The notes: generated from the sequence alone by a model not told the origin. A stretch of DNA of 33,070 nucleotides from a bacterium (GCA_030019025.1 JASEFR010000017.1:5117-38186), one strand, 5' to 3'; positions 16,872-25,356 are shown, counted from the first letter of the stretch. Translations and numbers: made by a program.

Positions 16872-16975
16872 AGGCGCAGCAATGGAGCAAAAGGCGCGTG
16901 AAAGGATGCAAGGAGTGTTCGGAAATGGCTCAAAGGGGACTTAAAGGGGACACAAAGGGGACAAAAGAGCCATGA
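16868..16975 (+). CDS. Mini-ORF (35 aa) bridging the AlbA_2 gene and hsdS by ATGA overlaps
   Basis: The ATG at 16868 overlaps the TGA of the AlbA_2 gene (ATGA), and its own TGA at 16973 overlaps the ATG of hsdS (ATGA). The peptide MKAQQWSKRRVKGCKECSEM... is very basic with two cysteines (KGCKEC). Its second half is made from three copies of an 11-bp unit (AAAGGGGAC plus 2 nt). Double ATGA overlap would let ribosomes pass from one gene to the next, so it may be a translational bridge rather than a functional protein. It is not recognised as a family. The chance of a spurious frame is real. Confidence 0.4.
   Translation: MKAQQWSKRRVKGCKECSEMAQRGLKGDTKGTKEP
16932..16962 (+). repeat. Three exact AAAGGGGAC repeats, period 11, just before hsdS
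   Basis: AAAGGGGAC occurs at 16932-16940, 16943-16951 and 16954-16962. Each contains a GGGGA Shine-Dalgarno-like core, and the last lies 9 nt before the hsdS start. Copy-number change of such a repeat could alter spacing or frame of the mini-ORF. Confidence 0.75.
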
Positions 16976-18279
16976 CAGGAAAGGAACAGGGCAAAGCTTG
17001 GAACAACAATACCTTAGATCTCCCCGAAGGCTACCGCATGACCGAGCTCGGACCATTGCCCGAGGAGTGGCGGGTGGTGAGGTTGGGGGAGGTGGTAAGT
17101 TTAACTAAAGGGCGAAAGCCGCCTAAACTGTTGAACGCTTATGTTGCTGGGGCTTTGCCATACTTGACAGCTGACTATTTTCGTACAGGGGCTGCCAGCG
17201 GGTGGGTTCCGGTTGAATGCTTATCTCGCATGCCACTCTGTTCCCGAGAGGATGTAGTGCTCATCTGGGACGGCTCAAAAGCTGGACAAGTTTTTACAGG
17301 TCTTGACGGAGTCCTCGCATCCACCATGGTTCGGGTTACGCCTACAGAAGACCTCCGTCAGGACTATCTTTTTTTCCTCCTTTCCATTCAGTTTGAGCTG
17401 TTAAACACGCAAACAACAGGGTCAACTATTCCCCATGTCAATAAGGAGCTTTTCCACAATCTTTTCATCCCCCTTCCCCCGCTCCCCGAGCAGCGCGCCA
17501 TTGCCCACGTCCTGCACGCGGTGCAGGAGGCGAAGGAGACTACCGAGCGGGTCATCGCCGCTGCGCGGGAGCTGAAAAGGAGCCTCATGCGCCACCTCTT
17601 CACCTACGGCCCCGTGCCCGTGGACCAGGCCGACCAGGTTCCCCTGCAGGAGACCGAAATCGGCCCCATCCCAGCGCACTGGCGGGTGGTGAGGCTGGGG
17701 GAGGTGGTAAGTTTAACTAAAGGGCGAAAGCCGCCTAAACTGTTGAACGCTTATGTTGCTGGGGCTTTGCCATACTTGACAGCTGACTATTTTCGTACAG
17801 GGGCTGCCAGCGGGTGGGTTCCGGTTGAATGCTTATCTCGCATGCCACTCTGTTCCCGAGAGGATGTAGTGCTCATCTGGGACGGCTCAAAAGCTGGACA
17901 AGTTTTTACAGGTCTTGACGGAGTCCTCGCATCCACCATGGTTCGGGTTACGCCTACAGAAGACCTCCGTCAGGACTATCTTTTTTTCCTCCTTTCCATT
18001 CAGTTTGAGCTGTTAAACACGCAAACAACAGGGTCAACTATTCCCCATGTCAATAAGGAGCTTTTCCACAATCTTTTCATCCCCCTTCCCCCGCTCCCCG
18101 AGCAGCAGGAAATCGCCCGCATCCTGCGCGCGGTGGACGAAAAAATCCAGGCCGAAGAAAGGCGAAAGGAGGCGCTGGAGGGGCTCTTCAAGGCGCTGCT
18201 GCACCATCTGATGACCGCCAGGGTGCGATTGCCCAAGGAATTCATTGCCCGGTTTGAGGAGGTGACCAACCATGAGTAA
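16972..18279 (+). CDS. hsdS: Type I RM specificity subunit HsdS with two identical TRDs
   Basis: HsdS chooses the DNA target of the type I enzyme; each target-recognition domain (TRD) reads one half-site. In this 435-residue protein TRD1 (33-174) and TRD2 (237-378) are identical in sequence, both beginning WRVVRLGEVVSLTKGRK and ending IPLPPLPEQ. They are joined by a central helical spacer (RAIAHVLHAVQEAKETTERV...) and followed by a C-terminal helical region (QEIARILRAVDEKIQAEERR). Normal HsdS has two different TRDs giving an asymmetric bipartite site; this one should read the same half-site twice, in opposite orientation, giving a palindromic bipartite site. Overlap is 4 nt with the mini-ORF and 8 nt with the DUF262 gene. 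An internal start at Met23 is possible. Confidence 0.93.
   Translation: MTGKEQGKAWNNNTLDLPEGYRMTELGPLPEEWRVVRLGEVVSLTKGRKPPKLLNAYVAGALPYLTADYFRTGAASGWVPVECLSRMPLCSREDVVLIWDGSKAGQVFTGLDGVLASTMVRVTPTEDLRQDYLFFLLSIQFELLNTQTTGSTIPHVNKELFHNLFIPLPPLPEQRAIAHVLHAVQEAKETTERVIAAARELKRSLMRHLFTYGPVPVDQADQVPLQETEIGPIPAHWRVVRLGEVVSLTKGRKPPKLLNAYVAGALPYLTADYFRTGAASGWVPVECLSRMPLCSREDVVLIWDGSKAGQVFTGLDGVLASTMVRVTPTEDLRQDYLFFLLSIQFELLNTQTTGSTIPHVNKELFHNLFIPLPPLPEQQEIARILRAVDEKIQAEERRKEALEGLFKALLHHLMTARVRLPKEFIARFEEVTNHE
17068..17494 (+). repeat. Direct repeat copy 1: TRD1 of hsdS
   Basis: 427 bp identical to 17680-18106 except T17083 versus C17695 (offset 612). The ends fall exactly in the conserved flanks WRVVRLG and LPEQ. 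Near-perfect identity including silent positions means a recent duplication or gene conversion. Confidence 0.95.
17680..18106 (+). repeat. Direct repeat copy 2: TRD2 of hsdS
   Basis: Second copy of the 427-bp TRD sequence; see the first copy. Immediately outside both ends the sequences diverge (CGCGCC versus CAGGAA on the right), so the surrounding spacer helices are not duplicated. Confidence 0.95.
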
Positions 18280-20041
18280 CCTGCTTTTCAAAAAGGTGGA
18301 TTACACCGTAGGAAAACTGCTGGAAGATATCGCAATTGGGGAAATCGGGCTGCCGGACATCCAGCGGCCCTTTGTATGGGACACTAGCCAGGTGCGTGAC
18401 CTCTTTGATTCCATGTACCGTGGTTATCCCATCGGCACCCTGCTCTTTTGGGAAAATGGCTATCCCGGCGAACACCGCATCATCGGGGTGGACAACAAGC
18501 AAAAGGTCCCCCACCTGCTCATCGTAGACGGCCAGCAACGCCTTACCGCGCTTTACGCGGTGATGAAGGGCGTGCCCATTGTGGACAAAGATTTCCAACA
18601 ACGCCGGTTACGCATTGCCTTCAACCCGGTAGAAGAGAAGTTCGAGGTCACCAACACAGCCATCGAACGCAGTCCGGAATGGATTCCCGACATCAGCGTG
18701 CTCTGGCAAACCGACTTTGATCAGTATGCTTTCGTCTCCGAGATTATGGAGCGCCTGGCCGAGCGCCACCTGCCCACCCCCGAAGACCGCAAACGGATTC
18801 CAAAGGCGATCCAGCGGTTGGTCAACCTCATCAACTACCCGCTGACCGCGCTGGAAATCTCGGTCAACGCCACGGAGGAACAGGTTTCGGAGATTTTCGT
18901 GCGCATCAACAGCCGTGGCCGCACCCTCAACCAGGCGGATTTCATCCTCACGCTGATGTCCGTCTTCTGGGATGAAGGCCGCAAAGAACTGGAAGACTTT
19001 GCCCGCCGGGCCAAGCAGCCCTCGGCGGATAACTGCCCATCTCCTTATAATCCGTACTTTCAGCCGTCGCCGGACCAACTGCTACGTGTGGATGTCGCCC
19101 TGGCCTTCCGCCGCGCCCGGTTGGAGCATGTCTATTCCATCCTGCGGGGCAAAGACTTGCAGACCGGCGAATTTTCGCCCGAACGCCGCGATGTCCAGTT
19201 TGCGCTCTTGCAAGAAGCCCAGGCCAAAGTGCTGGACCTGCAGAACTGGCACGAATTTCTTAAAGTGATCAAGCGGGCTGGATACATCCACCCCAAGATG
19301 ATTACCTCCGAAACGGCGCTGGTCTACACCTATGCCCTATGGCTCATTGGCAGCCGGGATTTTAGAATGGATCTCTCTAATCTTCGCGACCTAATGGCCC
19401 GGTGGTTCTTCATGAGCTCCCTCACCGGCCGCTACACCTCTTCCCCTGAGACGCGTATGGACCAGGATTTGGCCATGCTGCGCAATTTGTCCCGTGAGGA
19501 AGATTTCGTACGGGTCCTCGAGCACGAGATGGCCGCGGTGCTGACTCAGGACTACTGGAAGGTGACGTTGCCCAACGAACTGGCCACCGCATCGGCCCGA
19601 AACACCGGGCAATCTGCCTATTTCGCCGCTCTGTGCATCCTTGACGCGCCCGTGCTATATTCACGCATGAAGGTTCGCGACCTGCTGGACCCTTCTACTC
19701 ACGCCAGGAAACAGGCCCTGGAACGCCACCATCTATTTCCCCGAGGATATCTGCAGAGTCAGGGCATTACCGACCCCCGTGACATCAACCAAGTAGCCAA
19801 TTATGCGCTGGTGGAATGGTACGACAACATTGACATCAGCGATCAACCGCCGGCTGAATACGCGCCCCAATACGAAGCGCGCTTTAGCAGCGACGAGTTG
19901 CGGGAAATGTACGAGTTCCACGCCCTGCCCGAAGGATGGTACACCATGGATTACGAGACGTTTTTGGAAGAGCGCCGCAAACGCATGGCCGCCATCATTC
20001 GGCGGGGTTTCGAACGCCTTTCACAGGGACAGATATGCTAG
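18272..20041 (+). CDS. DUF262/GmrSD-like putative nucleotide-dependent DNase
   Basis: A 589-residue protein with a DUF262 N-terminal domain: DIQRPFVWDTSQVRDLFDSM (29-48), GYPIGTLLFW (51-60) and the hallmark LIVDGQQRLTAL (83-94), the proposed nucleotide-binding loop of GmrS. The middle (about 120-440) is the helical part with VRINSRGRTLNQADF. Near the C-terminus RHHLFPRGYLQSQ (from about 485) and INQVANYALVEW resemble the H...N beta-beta-alpha nuclease motif of GmrD/DUF1524. GmrSD, BrxU and SspE relatives cleave modified or phage DNA. Placed between hsdS and hsdR, it overlaps hsdS by 8 nt, so it is made with the RM subunits. Whether it attacks modified DNA, and how it spares DNA methylated by HsdM, is unknown. 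Confidence 0.85.
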   Translation: MSNLLFKKVDYTVGKLLEDIAIGEIGLPDIQRPFVWDTSQVRDLFDSMYRGYPIGTLLFWENGYPGEHRIIGVDNKQKVPHLLIVDGQQRLTALYAVMKGVPIVDKDFQQRRLRIAFNPVEEKFEVTNTAIERSPEWIPDISVLWQTDFDQYAFVSEIMERLAERHLPTPEDRKRIPKAIQRLVNLINYPLTALEISVNATEEQVSEIFVRINSRGRTLNQADFILTLMSVFWDEGRKELEDFARRAKQPSADNCPSPYNPYFQPSPDQLLRVDVALAFRRARLEHVYSILRGKDLQTGEFSPERRDVQFALLQEAQAKVLDLQNWHEFLKVIKRAGYIHPKMITSETALVYTYALWLIGSRDFRMDLSNLRDLMARWFFMSSLTGRYTSSPETRMDQDLAMLRNLSREEDFVRVLEHEMAAVLTQDYWKVTLPNELATASARNTGQSAYFAALCILDAPVLYSRMKVRDLLDPSTHARKQALERHHLFPRGYLQSQGITDPRDINQVANYALVEWYDNIDISDQPPAEYAPQYEARFSSDELREMYEFHALPEGWYTMDYETFLEERRKRMAAIIRRGFERLSQGQIC

Positions 20042-20086
20042 CCACAATCAATATGGGTAGATGTCGGCGTGGCCCTATAATCAATT

Positions 20087-20114
20087 TTGGCGCACAGCGT
20101 TTCGCCGCCATAAT
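20087..20114 (+). promoter_or_regulatory. Candidate internal promoter for hsdR
   Basis: TTGGCG (20087-20092) and CATAAT (20109-20114) with 16-nt spacing lie in the 144-bp gap before hsdR, the only real gap in the operon. TGGCG/CGCCA (20088-20092, 20106-20110) is an inverted repeat overlapping both boxes and could bind a repressor, allowing hsdR to be expressed later than the methylase. Inference only. Confidence 0.35.
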
Positions 20115-20185
20115 CTCTATATATCGCATTATATATACACATGTGGGAATACACGGAAATGCGACAAAAACCTCGGAGGCAGCCC

Positions 20186-23083
20186 ATGACCCTCGGGAGT
20201 GAACGGAAAGCAGTTCAAAACCCCTTCCTTCGCTATGCCCAGGAGGTGGGTTGGAAGTATCTTCCTCCAGAGGAAGCCCTGCGCCTTCGAGGTGGTGAGG
20301 ACAGCCCGATTTTAAGAACAGTTTTGATAGAACAGCTCCAGCGGCTTAACCCCGGTGCGGTAGATTCGGTAGCCAAAGCTGAAGAAATTATCGCCCGATT
20401 GGTGCGTGTAAGGCCCAACATTGAAGGGAACCTTGAAGCCTGGGAATATCTCAAAGGGCTTAAGACGGTCTTCGTAGAGGCCGAACGAAGAGAGAAAAAC
20501 ATCCGCCTTATTGATCCAAAGAATGTAGAAGCCAATACCTTCCACATCACGGACGAGTTTCGCTTCATTTCGGGTCACACCGGTATCCGAGCCGACATTG
20601 TACTCCTTGTCAATGGGATCCCCGTTGTTGTAGTGGAAACTAAGGCTGCCACTCGGTCTGAAGGGATCGCCGAGGCCTTTGACCAGATTCGCCGCTACCA
20701 CGAGCAGGGACCAGAACTTATGGCCCAAGCCCAGCTCTTCGCCCTCACCCATCTGGTCAGGTTCTTCTATGGCCCTACCTGGAACCTTTCCCGTAAGGCA
20801 CTGTTTAACTGGAAGGACGAGCAGGCAGGGGACTTTGAAACCTTAGTTAAGACTTTTTTGGCACCTCGCCGGTTGCTGCGTTTACTTACAGATTATATTC
20901 TCTTCGTTAGAAAGGATGGTGAACTTTCCAAGGCAGTACTCAGACCTCACCAGATGAGAGCAGCTGAGAAGGTGATCGTCAGGGCTGCTGATCCGGAGAA
21001 GCGGCGTGGTCTTATCTGGCATACTCAGGGGTCCGGTAAAACATACACCATGATCACAGTAGCCAAGTTGCTCTTAGAAGACCCTCATTTTGAGAACCCC
21101 ACGGTGCTCATGATAGTGGACCGCAATGAACTCCAGCAGCAGCTCTTCCAGAACCTGGAATCAGTGGGATTTAATCGAGTTGTTGTAGCTCAAAGCAAGC
21201 GTCACCTGCGCGACCTCCTGAAGCATGACACCCGGGGGCTGATTGTCTCAATGATCCACAAATTTGACGACGCTGATGCCAATCTAAACACTAGAAAAAA
21301 CATCTTTGTACTTGTGGATGAAGCCCACCGCTCCACCGGTGCTAACCTGGGGAACTATCTGATGGGTGCACTGCCCAACGCCACATTCATCGGCTTTACC
21401 GGCACACCTGTTGACAAAACAAGCCACGGAAAGGGCACCTTCAAGGTTTTCGGCGGTGGAGATCCTGGTGGTTATCTTGATAAGTATTCCATTCGCGAAT
21501 CTATCGAAGACGGTTCAACGGTCCCACTTCATTATCAGATGGCTCCCAACGATCTTGTGGTGGACCGAGAGGCGATGGAAAAAGAATTCTGGTCAGCAGC
21601 TGAACTTGAGGGCGTGGCCGACGTAGAAGAACTAAACCGTGTTCTTGACCGGGCTGTCACCCTTAAGAACATGCTCAAAAACCCTGACCGGATTGAGAAA
21701 ATCGCCGCTTTTGTGGCGGACCACTTCCGAAAATATGTGGAACCCATGGGCTACAAGGCCTTTCTGGTAGCGGTAGACCGCGAGGCTTGCTGTTTCTATA
21801 AAGAAGCACTCAATCATTACCTACCATCTGAGATGAGTCAGGTACTCATCAGTCGCGGGTATAACGATCCACCCCACATGCGGCGCTACCACATAAATGA
21901 AGAGGAAGAAGCTTCTATCCGCAGGGCTTTCCGTAAACCTGATGAAAACCCCAAGATCATAATTGTTACCGATAAGCTTCTTACCGGATACGATGCGCCC
22001 ATACTGTACTGCATATATCTGGACAAGCCTATGAGAGACCATGTACTGCTACAGGCTATCGCCCGTGTCAACCGTCCCTATGAAGACGAACAAGGCCGTC
22101 GTAAGACAAGCGGTTTGATCGTTGACTTCCTTGGCATCTTTAATAATCTGGAGCGCGCACTTGCATTTGACTCAAAAGATGTGGAAGGGGTCGTTCAGGG
22201 GCTGGAGGTATTGCAATCCCACTTTTCGGATATGATGCTTGAAGCACGGGAAAAATATCTTCCAATAGCTCAAGGGAAAAACGAAGACAAGGCCGCGGAA
22301 GCTGTTTTACTTTATTTTCGGGACAAAGAAATCCGCGAAAAATTCTATCGATTCTTCCGCGAACTTGAAGAAACCTACGAAATTCTCTCACCAGATCCAT
22401 TTCTTCGCCCTTATCTGGAGGATTACCAGAAGCTGGTAAACATGTATCGTCTCCTAAGAGGCGCTTACGAACCAGGCGTGCCAGTAGACAAGTCATTCCT
22501 GCATAAGACTGCTCAAATCGTGCAAAAACACACAACTACAGAAACAATACACGAACCGCACAAAACCTATGAAATCGGGGCTGGAGCGCTTCTGGCTTTG
22601 ACTAAAAACGATAAACCCGACACAGTAAAGGTGTTCAACCTTCTTAAAGAACTATATCGACTCGTTGAACTTGAAGGTAAAAAGGAACCCTATCTCATTC
22701 CCATCGGGGAGCGAGCAGAGGCTATTCGTCGTGCCTTTGAAGAACGACAACTTGACAGTCAGCAGGCTTTAGAACAACTTTCAGAACTGGTTCATGACAT
22801 TCAGGAAGCACAGACACAGCGACAGAAAAGTGAACTCTCACCGGAAGCTTTTGCTGTAGCCTGGTGGCTAAGAGTGCAAAAGGGAATTGACGCAAAACAG
22901 GCTGAAAAGCTGGCCGCTTCTTTGGAACCCGCCTTCCGAGACTTTCCCCACTGGGCTGTAAGTGCAACTCATGAGCGTGAACTACGCAAAAAGATTTACA
23001 AAGAGCTAATCAACGCGGGTATAAAGGATGTGGTTGCCTGGACCGACGAGATGTTCACCTTACTCCGAAAGGCTACGACATGA
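20186..23083 (+). CDS. hsdR: Type I restriction endonuclease/translocase subunit HsdR
   Basis: Motor and nuclease subunit that pulls unmethylated DNA and cuts it at a distance. Start 20186 (965 aa) is preferred over the longer frame from 20141 because GGAGG lies 6 nt before it. The nuclease domain shows RADIVLLVNGIPVVVVETKAA, with D137, E151 and K153 of the PD-(D/E)XK fold. The SF2 helicase core carries Walker A TQGSGKT (280-286), DEAH (378-381), TGTP (405-408), then TDKLLTGYDAP and LLQAIARVNRPYE for motifs V-VI. Further C-terminal helices bind HsdM/S. GC content is lower than in hsdM-hsdS-DUF262, suggesting a different origin for this half of the island. It ends in a 4-nt ATGA overlap with the next gene. 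Confidence 0.95.
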   Translation: MTLGSERKAVQNPFLRYAQEVGWKYLPPEEALRLRGGEDSPILRTVLIEQLQRLNPGAVDSVAKAEEIIARLVRVRPNIEGNLEAWEYLKGLKTVFVEAERREKNIRLIDPKNVEANTFHITDEFRFISGHTGIRADIVLLVNGIPVVVVETKAATRSEGIAEAFDQIRRYHEQGPELMAQAQLFALTHLVRFFYGPTWNLSRKALFNWKDEQAGDFETLVKTFLAPRRLLRLLTDYILFVRKDGELSKAVLRPHQMRAAEKVIVRAADPEKRRGLIWHTQGSGKTYTMITVAKLLLEDPHFENPTVLMIVDRNELQQQLFQNLESVGFNRVVVAQSKRHLRDLLKHDTRGLIVSMIHKFDDADANLNTRKNIFVLVDEAHRSTGANLGNYLMGALPNATFIGFTGTPVDKTSHGKGTFKVFGGGDPGGYLDKYSIRESIEDGSTVPLHYQMAPNDLVVDREAMEKEFWSAAELEGVADVEELNRVLDRAVTLKNMLKNPDRIEKIAAFVADHFRKYVEPMGYKAFLVAVDREACCFYKEALNHYLPSEMSQVLISRGYNDPPHMRRYHINEEEEASIRRAFRKPDENPKIIIVTDKLLTGYDAPILYCIYLDKPMRDHVLLQAIARVNRPYEDEQGRRKTSGLIVDFLGIFNNLERALAFDSKDVEGVVQGLEVLQSHFSDMMLEAREKYLPIAQGKNEDKAAEAVLLYFRDKEIREKFYRFFRELEETYEILSPDPFLRPYLEDYQKLVNMYRLLRGAYEPGVPVDKSFLHKTAQIVQKHTTTETIHEPHKTYEIGAGALLALTKNDKPDTVKVFNLLKELYRLVELEGKKEPYLIPIGERAEAIRRAFEERQLDSQQALEQLSELVHDIQEAQTQRQKSELSPEAFAVAWWLRVQKGIDAKQAEKLAASLEPAFRDFPHWAVSATHERELRKKIYKELINAGIKDVVAWTDEMFTLLRKATT

Positions 23084-23403
23084 AGAAAAACAAAAACAAT
23101 CCAATAGAAACTTTTCATGAAAATGTTACCCGGGATATCCTTATTGCTGAGGTACTCACCTGGGCTCGGCGTGTAGGCGTGGAAGATCGACTGCGAGAAA
23201 TTCAAATTCGCCCCATGAAGCAAAAGTGGGCAAGCATATCCACCCGAGGAAGACTTACCTTGAATCTTGAACTTTTGAACCAGCCTGCTTCATTTCGCCA
23301 TGAAGTCATCGTGCACGAACTCGTACACCTCAAGCTCGGGTACGGTGCTCACAATAAGCTTTTTAAAGCCCTTGTGCGAGCAATTCTTCACCAAACCACA
23401 TAG
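23080..23403 (+). CDS. YgjP-like (DUF45) zinc metallopeptidase, short form
   Basis: A 107-residue protein with HELVH (79-83) and a third ligand H91 in YGAHNKLF, as in the YgjP/SprT-type zincin domain; the preceding RLTLNLELLNQPASFRHEVI is the usual strand-helix leading into the zinc site. It is much shorter than E. coli YgjP (about 235 aa), keeping only the C-terminal zinc-binding half. Genes of this family often follow hsdR; their role in RM is unknown, perhaps proteolytic control of HsdR. Start ATG overlaps the hsdR stop (ATGA), so it is translationally coupled and ends the island's operon. Confidence 0.8.
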   Translation: MKKNKNNPIETFHENVTRDILIAEVLTWARRVGVEDRLREIQIRPMKQKWASISTRGRLTLNLELLNQPASFRHEVIVHELVHLKLGYGAHNKLFKALVRAILHQTT

Positions 23404-23421
23404 ATATTGAGCCTATCCTTT

Positions 23422-25356
23422 TTACGATCCCCCGATTTTTAGCCTGTGCTCTGCTGCTTCTAAAATGGCTTTGAGAAGTTCAGAATAAGACATTCCAGCA
23501 ATACCTGCCATCTTTGCAAGATGTCCGTCCCAACACCAGCCGGGATTGGGATTTACCTCAAGGAGTTTAGGATTACCTTCTGCATCAAGCCTCCAGTCAA
23601 ATCGGCAGTAATCTTTGCAATCCAGCCTCTCAAACAGCCTCAAACAACACCCCACAATGAATTTTTCTGTTTCCTCTGGAAGATTGGCGCGTATAGACTT
23701 AATGTTCCAGTAGGGAGAATCCGGAAGCCACTTGGCTTCGTACCCGCATATTTTGGGAAGCTCAGGCGGTAGAGCCGAGTAATCTTCCTCAATAACAGGC
23801 AAAACTCTGTAATCTTCTGGGGGATTCCCAATGATTCCCACGCTCAGATCTTTCCCCGTAAGGAATTCTTCCACTAAAATTGGTTTATCATAACCAAATT
23901 TTTTCCGAACTTCGGAAATTGTAGTCAAGAGTTCTTCAAAACTGTTTGCAACACTCTTTTGCGTAATTCCAAAACTTGAATCTCCAAAGTTGGGTTTCAC
24001 GATGACTGGAAAACTTAAAGGAAGCTCAAATATTATGTCTTCAGGGTTTATAAGAACGGCAGAAGGTACGGGGATTCCCATTTCTCTTGCAACACCGCGC
24101 ACGAGGGATTTGTCGTAACAATTAATAAGTGCCCGTGGCCCTGAACCAGTGTATGGAATACCAAGCATTTCCAGCAAAGCTGGTATATGGGCCTCCTTCC
24201 GTGGGTCGTTGTAATAACCTTCATCACACAAGTTAAATACGAAATCTATCTTGGGTTTCAGTTTCATCAGGTCATTAATCAGGGTATCATGATTGGTCAG
24301 GTAGGTAAAATTATATCCTTTAAGCTCCCTTAGAGCGTCCTTCAGTTGATCAATCGTGTAGAGGTCATCATCATCAAAAACACTTAAGGGCTTAAGTGGA
24401 TCTGGCTTCTGTGGATCGCCGAGAAGGACGACTACATTCCTGGTTGCCTTCGTTTCCTTCTTTTTAACCGGTGTCCATTGCTTTTTAGCCACAGCAGTCA
24501 CAACGATTCTTCTTTCCATCATCCCCAAATCCTGCTTCCTTTGAGAATCAGGTGAGATTTCTCCGTGAAACGTTACGTCACTGAAACCCACAGTTTTTAA
24601 AAGCTCGCTCAGGCTATCATGAGTATAAAGCCTTTCTGCATAAAACTGGTCTGCTATAACGCCTTTTTCCACATGAGTAATTATTTCTCTTGATATTAAA
24701 CGCTGTTTGTCCAGGGAAAGATAGCGCTCCCTGCAAACAAAATACTTTTTGTCTAACCACTCCCACGATCTGGGCTGAAAGTTTTCCCTCAGATATTCAC
24801 CATTAGCTACATCTATAAGAAGCCTTCCCCAGGGTTTGAGAACTCTGAAAACCTCTTTTAGAACTCTAAGATCCTCCTGAATCGTCTCAAAATAGCCAAA
24901 GCTGTTTCCCAGAATTAGCACAACATCAAAAGTATCAGGTGGATACGGCAGTTTTCTGGCATCTCCTTCCCTAAATTTGACATTTAAGTTTTCCTTTTTC
25001 GCCTGTGTTTTTGCCTTTTGAATCAGGTAGTGTGACCGGTCTAATCCTTCAACATTTTGAAAACCGCGCCTTGCCAGTTCTAAAGAATGACGGCCCTGTC
25101 CGCAGCATAAATCCAGAATTTTATCGTCTGGTGAAAGTCTGAGGATTTCCGAGAATATATCCACCTCCGCCTTAGTGATAAGCATATCATCCACCACATC
25201 TGCATCCGTTTTCAGGTAGAGTGAATTGAAAATCCGTCGCCACCAGTCTGGTGGCACCTGTTCTTCCACGTTAACCACAGGGCCGAGACACCTGGGGCCT
25301 TTTTCATTGACTGCCCTTTTTCGGACTATTTTAGGCTTGGATAATTTTTCATCCAT
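23422..25356 (-). CDS. Methyltransferase fused to a D-Ala-D-Ala-ligase-like ATP-grasp enzyme
   Basis: A 644-residue two-part enzyme. Residues about 35-290 are a class I SAM-dependent methyltransferase (DLCCGQGRHSLELA 82-95, GLDRSHYLIQKAK, DVVLILGNSFGYF 144-156). Residues about 307-635 are an ATP-grasp ligase like D-Ala-D-Ala ligase (FNLCDEG 374-380, IPYTGSGP 400-407, KPNFGDSSFGI 454-464, LLEVNPNPG 598-606). In Ddl the end motif is usually EINT-PG; here NPNPG, so substrate specificity may differ. Ligase plus methyltransferase in one chain suggests synthesis of a modified dipeptide or small peptide-like metabolite rather than cell-wall D-Ala-D-Ala; the substrate is unknown. AGGGGGT precedes ATG 25356. 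It converges on the RM island with an 18-nt gap. Confidence 0.82.
   Translation of the reverse strand: MDEKLSKPKIVRKRAVNEKGPRCLGPVVNVEEQVPPDWWRRIFNSLYLKTDADVVDDMLITKAEVDIFSEILRLSPDDKILDLCCGQGRHSLELARRGFQNVEGLDRSHYLIQKAKTQAKKENLNVKFREGDARKLPYPPDTFDVVLILGNSFGYFETIQEDLRVLKEVFRVLKPWGRLLIDVANGEYLRENFQPRSWEWLDKKYFVCRERYLSLDKQRLISREIITHVEKGVIADQFYAERLYTHDSLSELLKTVGFSDVTFHGEISPDSQRKQDLGMMERRIVVTAVAKKQWTPVKKKETKATRNVVVLLGDPQKPDPLKPLSVFDDDDLYTIDQLKDALRELKGYNFTYLTNHDTLINDLMKLKPKIDFVFNLCDEGYYNDPRKEAHIPALLEMLGIPYTGSGPRALINCYDKSLVRGVAREMGIPVPSAVLINPEDIIFELPLSFPVIVKPNFGDSSFGITQKSVANSFEELLTTISEVRKKFGYDKPILVEEFLTGKDLSVGIIGNPPEDYRVLPVIEEDYSALPPELPKICGYEAKWLPDSPYWNIKSIRANLPEETEKFIVGCCLRLFERLDCKDYCRFDWRLDAEGNPKLLEVNPNPGWCWDGHLAKMAGIAGMSYSELLKAILEAAEHRLKIGGS

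Noticed and set aside
17388-18291. Paired minus-strand frames that occur twice with the same sequence
   Set aside because: They are the antisense of the duplicated TRD and repeat only because the TRD does; no start signals.
20141-20185. Upstream ATG giving a 15-residue longer HsdR
   Set aside because: No Shine-Dalgarno there, while GGAGG precedes the ATG at 20186.
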